Below, one piece after another: positions 14,806 through 17,593 of a DNA stretch of 17,593 bases. The notes under the pieces are model-generated. The model made no database searches, was not told the origin of the DNA, and was given only the letters and a program-made list of their open reading frames with translations. The position numbers and the translations under genes were made by a program. Every line of letters begins with the position of its first letter. Position 1 is the first letter of the stretch. Origin of the DNA: CAZRWH01 sp964603905 (GTDB taxonomy: Bacteria > Patescibacteriota > Gracilibacteria > UBA1369 > UBA12470); NCBI GenBank assembly GCA_964603905.1, contig CAZRWH010000026.1:1-17593 (forward strand). The letters run 5' to 3'.

Positions 14806-14833
14806 GCCACAGGAAGCGTAGCGATCCAGTGGC
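14806..14833. repeat. Stem-loop (REP-like inverted repeat) without T tract
   Basis: GCCAC (14806-14810) pairs with GTGGC (14829-14833), and GGA (14812-14814) with TCC (14825-14827), across a symmetrical A-A mismatch; the loop is ten bases. No T-run follows on either strand, so it is not a simple terminator. It lies between the rpmA terminator and the ACTACC repeat upstream of the next gene. Confidence 0.5.
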
Positions 14834-14837
14834 CATA

Positions 14838-14867
14838 ACTACAACTACCACAACCACTACTAACTAC
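14838..14867. repeat. Hexanucleotide tandem repeat, ACTACC-like, upstream of the small membrane gene
   Basis: Six-base units ACTACA, ACTACC, ACAACC, ACTACT and AACTAC run to within eight bases of the ATG at 14875. The first two units are identical to the first two of the array at 4000-4029. As there, the array follows a stem-loop within a few bases. It replaces any Shine-Dalgarno sequence. Confidence 0.7.
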
Positions 14868-14874
14868 CTACCTT

Positions 14875-15189
14875 ATGCCAAAAAAAACAACAAAAAAAGC
14901 GCCTGCCAAAAAGGCCCCATCAAAAAACACAGCCCACCAAATGAAGCCTGTAGTTTTAGCTCTAACTCTCGGAGTTTTCTGGGGGGTTACTCTAGGGCTT
15001 TTGACTCTCGGAGCTCTGTTTACGGGTTATTTGGAGTCTCAGCTTATCTTTTTTGTGGGGATGTATCCTCTTTACGACATTAGCTTGATCGGTGCGGCAG
15101 CTGGACTGATTGGAGGTTTTGTTGATGCATTTGTTGTTGGATGGATTATTGCGTTTTTGTATAACGCATTTTCGGCTCATATTAAGTAA
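14875..15189 (+). CDS. Small two-helix membrane protein (resembles CPR proteins annotated 'bacteriophage holin')
   Basis: This 104-residue protein starts with a very basic tail of about 24 residues (MPKKTTKKAPAKKAPSK). Two hydrophobic regions follow: about 25-52 (VVLALTLGVFWGVTLGLLTL) and about 70-99 (ISLIGAAAGLIGGFVDAFVV, then WIIAFLYNAF). The Gly-rich second half with GLIGGFVDAFVVG followed by AFLYN resembles small proteins common in CPR and some other bacterial genomes that carry the label 'bacteriophage holin'. That label is probably misleading, since no lysis or phage gene lies nearby. The positive-inside rule predicts a cytoplasmic N-terminus. Translation has no Shine-Dalgarno sequence and follows the hexamer array. 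No clear promoter is seen between the rpmA terminator and this gene, although both stem-loops and the repeat lie there. It is followed after 14 bases by the 252-residue gene, so the two are probably co-transcribed. Confidence 0.78.
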   Translation: MPKKTTKKAPAKKAPSKNTAHQMKPVVLALTLGVFWGVTLGLLTLGALFTGYLESQLIFFVGMYPLYDISLIGAAAGLIGGFVDAFVVGWIIAFLYNAFSAHIK

Positions 15190-15203
15190 AAAATTATAAA
15201 ATT

Positions 15204-15962
15204 ATGTCAGATTTTGAAAGTTTTGGCGGTATGGAAGACTCCGAAGGCGGAGGCGTCAGCGCCGAGGCCATCGAACGTCTTCGTGAACAGATGAAAAAAG
15301 CTTCTGGAGCGATCAAGGCGATCAAGAGAGAAGAGGGGAAACGGAAGAAGAAAGAAGACAAGCTTGCAGCACTATTGGTTAAATTGATTAATGGAGGCAC
15401 AAGCTCAGCAACATTGCAGCTTATAGTCCAACTTTTGCAGGAGAATATCCCTGCAGCGATGATTTTAGCGATCCTAACGCTATCTCATGAAGAGATCAAG
15501 AAAGCAGCAGGAAAAGATTTGAAGCTCGAGAACTACGACGATCCAGAAAAGAAATTGCTTGAAGGAGGGAAGGTAGATTTGACCCGTGAAGAGAAGAAAA
15601 TTTTCAAGAAAAAGAACAAAGAATTAGAAGACCTAGATGACGAAGAAGCTTTGTCTCCAGCAATGCGAAAAGATATCAATGAATGGGGTGAATCAATGCT
15701 TGCAGCAGGTTTGAGTGCACCACACAAAACGCTTGGTACAGTGCTAGATCACGAAAAGAAGATAAAGGCACCTGTTGTCCAGCTTGCCACATTTACGTTG
15801 CGAGATTACATGGAAATGCACGGCGCAAAACATGATTACGAAGAAATGTGGGAATTCTCAGCAGCGGTGCTCAGGGCAGTTATGACAAAACTTAACCGAG
15901 CAGCAAAGCAAATCCCTAAAGAGATCGTCCCTGAGTTAGGGGAAGGGGAGCTTAGACAATAA
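15204..15962 (+). CDS. Hypothetical charged helical protein
   Basis: No family is recognised for this 252-residue protein. It has a short acidic Gly-rich N-terminus (SDFESFGGMEDSEGGG) and a strongly basic helix at about residues 22-55 (KAIKREEGKRKKKEDK). An amphipathic or hydrophobic helical stretch follows at about 67-95 (SSATLQLIVQLLQENIP, AAMILAILTL), then a charged region rich in Lys/Glu (TREEKKIFKKKNKELEDLDD). The C-terminal part is helical (about 150-240, with LRDYMEMHGAKHDYEEMW). The hydrophobic stretch contains Gln, Asn and Glu and is not a clear membrane span, so the protein is probably cytoplasmic, perhaps membrane-peripheral through its partner. It follows the small membrane protein by 14 AT-rich bases with no Shine-Dalgarno sequence and is likely in the same transcript. 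Its end converges on the thioredoxin operon with a shared terminator hairpin in the 43-base gap. Confidence 0.85.
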   Translation: MSDFESFGGMEDSEGGGVSAEAIERLREQMKKASGAIKAIKREEGKRKKKEDKLAALLVKLINGGTSSATLQLIVQLLQENIPAAMILAILTLSHEEIKKAAGKDLKLENYDDPEKKLLEGGKVDLTREEKKIFKKKNKELEDLDDEEALSPAMRKDINEWGESMLAAGLSAPHKTLGTVLDHEKKIKAPVVQLATFTLRDYMEMHGAKHDYEEMWEFSAAVLRAVMTKLNRAAKQIPKEIVPELGEGELRQ

Positions 15963-15986
15963 AATCACCCCCGCAAGCGGAGGTGA
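15958..15986 (-). terminator. Rho-independent terminator of the thioredoxin operon
   Basis: A ten-pair stem is formed by 15965-15974 and 15977-15986, the innermost pair opening to give a four-base loop. Read on the minus strand all pairs form, one as a G-U wobble, and the stem is followed by TTTTATT. Read on the plus strand the same position is a C-A mismatch and no T-run follows. This asymmetry indicates that it serves the minus-strand gene ending at 16006. It overlaps the stop codon of the plus-strand gene. Confidence 0.75.
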
Positions 15987-16005
15987 CTTCGTTTGAAGAG
16001 CCAGG

Positions 16006-17154
16006 TTAAGAACACTGCAGATTCGTATGCTTCCCGCAATTACAACTGCACTGCTTTTTTAAAAGTGTGAAAAAAAGAGTAATAGCCGCGATCATAGTAG
16101 CCAAAACGAGTACATAAAGAGCGTCATTTGAGATGAATACCTTGTGTACAAAGCTTCCTAGTACGGCATAAGCCACAACAGGACATACAAGTCCCCATTG
16201 AGATACATAGTACTCCTTGTGAAAATGTTTTTTAAAATAGTCTTTTAGCAAGCTAAGCCCAAACAAAAGATACCAAGTCTCAAAAGCAAACGCTGCGGTC
16301 ATAACAATGAGGAAATAAGGCCCCATTTCAAACCCATGTTGATGCTCAAGATAATGCCCAAAGCGGAACATGCTGATCGCATAAAGCGTAATATTTGGAA
16401 TCACGATCAAGAAACCTGGCAAAAACTGCCTCTCCTCTGTTAATCCCGGCGCTGCAAAATGACTTTTGAAAAGCGTTATCATTTTTACAATAAGCAAAAA
16501 CAGTCCCATTGAACCTGAAATCAGAGACATAAAAGCGGCAATGTGTGAAACCGTTGCATTAGATGCCATAGCTGCAATTCCTGTGCCTGTAACGGTCAGC
16601 ATTCCAAGCGCAAACGGATGAAGAAGCCATCCAAAGTTGATTTTGCTTATATCAAAACTTTTTTCAAAAGACGTTCTAAGAAGAGATATCTCAGTATACA
16701 TCAACGCAACCCAGATGGCTGACCAGAAAACAAGCGCAGGCAACATGAAAGCTTGCAGGTTCTCGGCCATTGCAGGTATGAAATAACGGATTGGGCCGAT
16801 GCCAACATTCATAGTCATTGTGATAGATATAAATGGCGCCAAAATAGCCGCATTCTTGAGAGGATTAGAAAGTAAAGGAACGTGCTTCTTCTCTGCAAGC
16901 CATTTGAAAAGCTGAACAGCAAATAAAATGGTCAAAATGATGTGAATAGATGCAAAGCCAAGCATCACCGCCTCAAGAGCACGGAAATAGATCTCGCTAG
17001 CAAGCGGTAAGCTGCCATGGCCTATCTGGGAAATTTTAACAAGGCCTGAGCCATGCTCGAATGTGTAGTTGAGGAACGCAAAAGGTATAATTGCTATTCC
17101 TCCAGCACCTAGAGATGCCAAAAAAAGCAGAGGTGAAAAAGGTCGTTTTTTCAT
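16006..17154 (-). CDS. Polytopic membrane protein with Cys/His-rich C-terminus (possibly TsoY/TDT-like)
   Basis: This 382-residue protein has about ten hydrophobic helices. The N-terminus KRPFSPLLFLASLGAGGIAI, the PIRYFIPAMAENLQAFMLPA segment and the overall size recall proteins that I remember under the name TsoY family (seleno)protein, with a fold like the tellurite-resistance/dicarboxylate (TehA/SLAC1) transporters. This is from memory and is tentative. The C-terminal tail is unusual: CSCNCGKHTNLQC places C369, C371, C373, H376 and C381 together, a likely metal-binding or redox-active cluster. No in-frame TGA occurs, so no selenocysteine is encoded. The gene follows trxA by 27 bases on the same strand and ends at a good terminator. 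Pairing with thioredoxin suggests that its cysteines, or its substrate, undergo thiol chemistry; this is inference. The ATG at 17154 lacks a Shine-Dalgarno sequence. Confidence 0.85.
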   Translation of the reverse strand: MKKRPFSPLLFLASLGAGGIAIIPFAFLNYTFEHGSGLVKISQIGHGSLPLASEIYFRALEAVMLGFASIHIILTILFAVQLFKWLAEKKHVPLLSNPLKNAAILAPFISITMTMNVGIGPIRYFIPAMAENLQAFMLPALVFWSAIWVALMYTEISLLRTSFEKSFDISKINFGWLLHPFALGMLTVTGTGIAAMASNATVSHIAAFMSLISGSMGLFLLIVKMITLFKSHFAAPGLTEERQFLPGFLIVIPNITLYAISMFRFGHYLEHQHGFEMGPYFLIVMTAAFAFETWYLLFGLSLLKDYFKKHFHKEYYVSQWGLVCPVVAYAVLGSFVHKVFISNDALYVLVLATMIAAITLFFTLLKKQCSCNCGKHTNLQCS

Positions 17155-17181
17155 GATTTTCTATGGATTAGAAGTAGGTTT

Positions 17182-17505
17182 TTATAGATGGTTTTTTAGG
17201 GCGGCAACGAGAGCGTCTTTCGATTGTACTCCGACGAACTTTTCAGCAACTTGGCCATTGCGGAAAACGAGTAGGGTAGGAATGCTCATGACTCCGTATT
17301 TGACCGCAGACATTTGAGACTCTTCGGTGCTGAGTTTTCCAACCGAAGCGGTAGAGCCCATCTCGTCTGAGACTTGGTCAATGATTGGTGCTTGCATCAT
17401 GCAAGGGCCGCACCAGCTAGCGTAGAAGTCTACTAGCACGGGTTTTTCGTTAGATGCTTCGATAACTGCATCTTGGAAGTTTTGATCTGTGAAACTTTGT
17501 GTCAT
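17182..17505 (-). CDS. trxA: Thioredoxin
   Basis: This 107-residue thioredoxin has the classical length and fold. The active site WCGPC is at residues 31-35 (C32 and C35 reactive) within VLVDFYASWCGPC. The buried aspartate D26 is present, and the cis-proline is P76 in MSIPTLLVF. It reduces protein disulfides in the cytoplasm, normally using electrons from thioredoxin reductase, which is not in the window. There is no signal peptide. The region around residues 57-66 (KLSTEESQM) departs from the usual KVNVDENP pattern but keeps the length. It lies ten bases after the stop of a Cys-rich gene and 27 bases before the Cys-tailed membrane protein, in one apparent operon. No Shine-Dalgarno sequence precedes the ATG. 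Confidence 0.96.
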   Translation of the reverse strand: MTQSFTDQNFQDAVIEASNEKPVLVDFYASWCGPCMMQAPIIDQVSDEMGSTASVGKLSTEESQMSAVKYGVMSIPTLLVFRNGQVAEKFVGVQSKDALVAALKNHL

Positions 17506-17515
17506 GGTTCTAGGG

Positions 17516-17593
17516 TTAATTATTCTTGAGAATTTCTGTGAAGAATTTTTTGCAAGTCTCTTCTTGATCCTCGCAAGATCCGATACATTTGAT
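17516..17593 (-). CDS. C-terminal end of a Cys-rich protein (partial, continues beyond the window)
   Basis: Reading the minus strand from the window edge gives 25 codons followed by TAA at 17518-17516. The visible residues are IKCIGSCEDQEETC followed by KKFFTEILKNN, with three cysteines spaced C-x3-C-x6-C. That density, plus the ten-base gap to trxA, supports a real gene in the same operon. The fragment is too short to name a family; a small metal- or thiol-binding protein is one possibility. Confidence 0.6.
   Translation of the reverse strand: MKCIGSCEDQEETCKKFFTEILKNN

Noticed and set aside
14806..14833. Second terminator after rpmA
   Set aside because: The stem-loop is real, but no T-run follows on either strand, so it is listed as an inverted repeat instead.
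14875..15189. Phage holin and hence a prophage remnant
   Set aside because: No endolysin, integrase or structural gene is nearby; the resemblance is to a chromosomal CPR family that merely carries the holin label.

Overview
The window looks like a stretch of a bacterial chromosome of moderate-to-low GC, most likely from a Candidate Phyla Radiation (Patescibacteria) lineage, with Peregrinibacteria or a relative as the best guess. This is inference. It rests on the small helical and two-helix membrane proteins typical of that group, a very large multidomain orphan protein, Shine-Dalgarno-less starts, and standard use of TGA as a stop: none interrupts the long frames, and one ends the AI-2E-type gene in an ATGA overlap. 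No rRNA, tRNA, transposase, phage module or CRISPR array was seen.

Layout. (1) Positions 6-3972, plus strand: an unrecognised coiled-coil protein, then a translationally coupled pair, an AI-2E family membrane protein and a YibE/F-family membrane protein. (2) Positions 4029-7137, minus strand: a two-gene operon of a secreted M23 (LytM) peptidoglycan hydrolase with a long coiled coil, followed by a Na/Pi-cotransporter/PhoU family protein. (3) Positions 7282-14159, minus strand: a two-gene operon of a 114-residue helical protein and a 2177-residue giant protein. The giant has a central hydrophobic region and an apparently intact C-terminal PPP-type metallophosphatase domain. Operons 2 and 3 are driven by nearly identical 26-bp promoter elements, each with two TATAAT boxes. 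(4) Positions 14160-14461: an intergenic region packed with different heptanucleotide tandem repeats, containing the rpmA promoter. (5) Positions 14462-15962, plus strand: rpmA (bL27) with a clear terminator, then a small two-helix membrane protein and an unrecognised 252-residue charged protein. (6) Positions 16006-17593, minus strand: a thiol-themed operon of a Cys-rich protein (only its C-terminus in the window), thioredoxin, and a polytopic membrane protein ending in a Cys/His tail, closed by a terminator.

The most unusual part is the 114-residue/2177-residue operon. Its gene order and overlap suggest the products work together, and the giant combines helical scaffold regions, a membrane-inserting segment and a phosphatase. 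Its role cannot be told from sequence. The second unusual feature is the set of intergenic 6-mer and 7-mer repeats, which resemble in style the short tandemly repeated repetitive sequences known in filamentous cyanobacteria.
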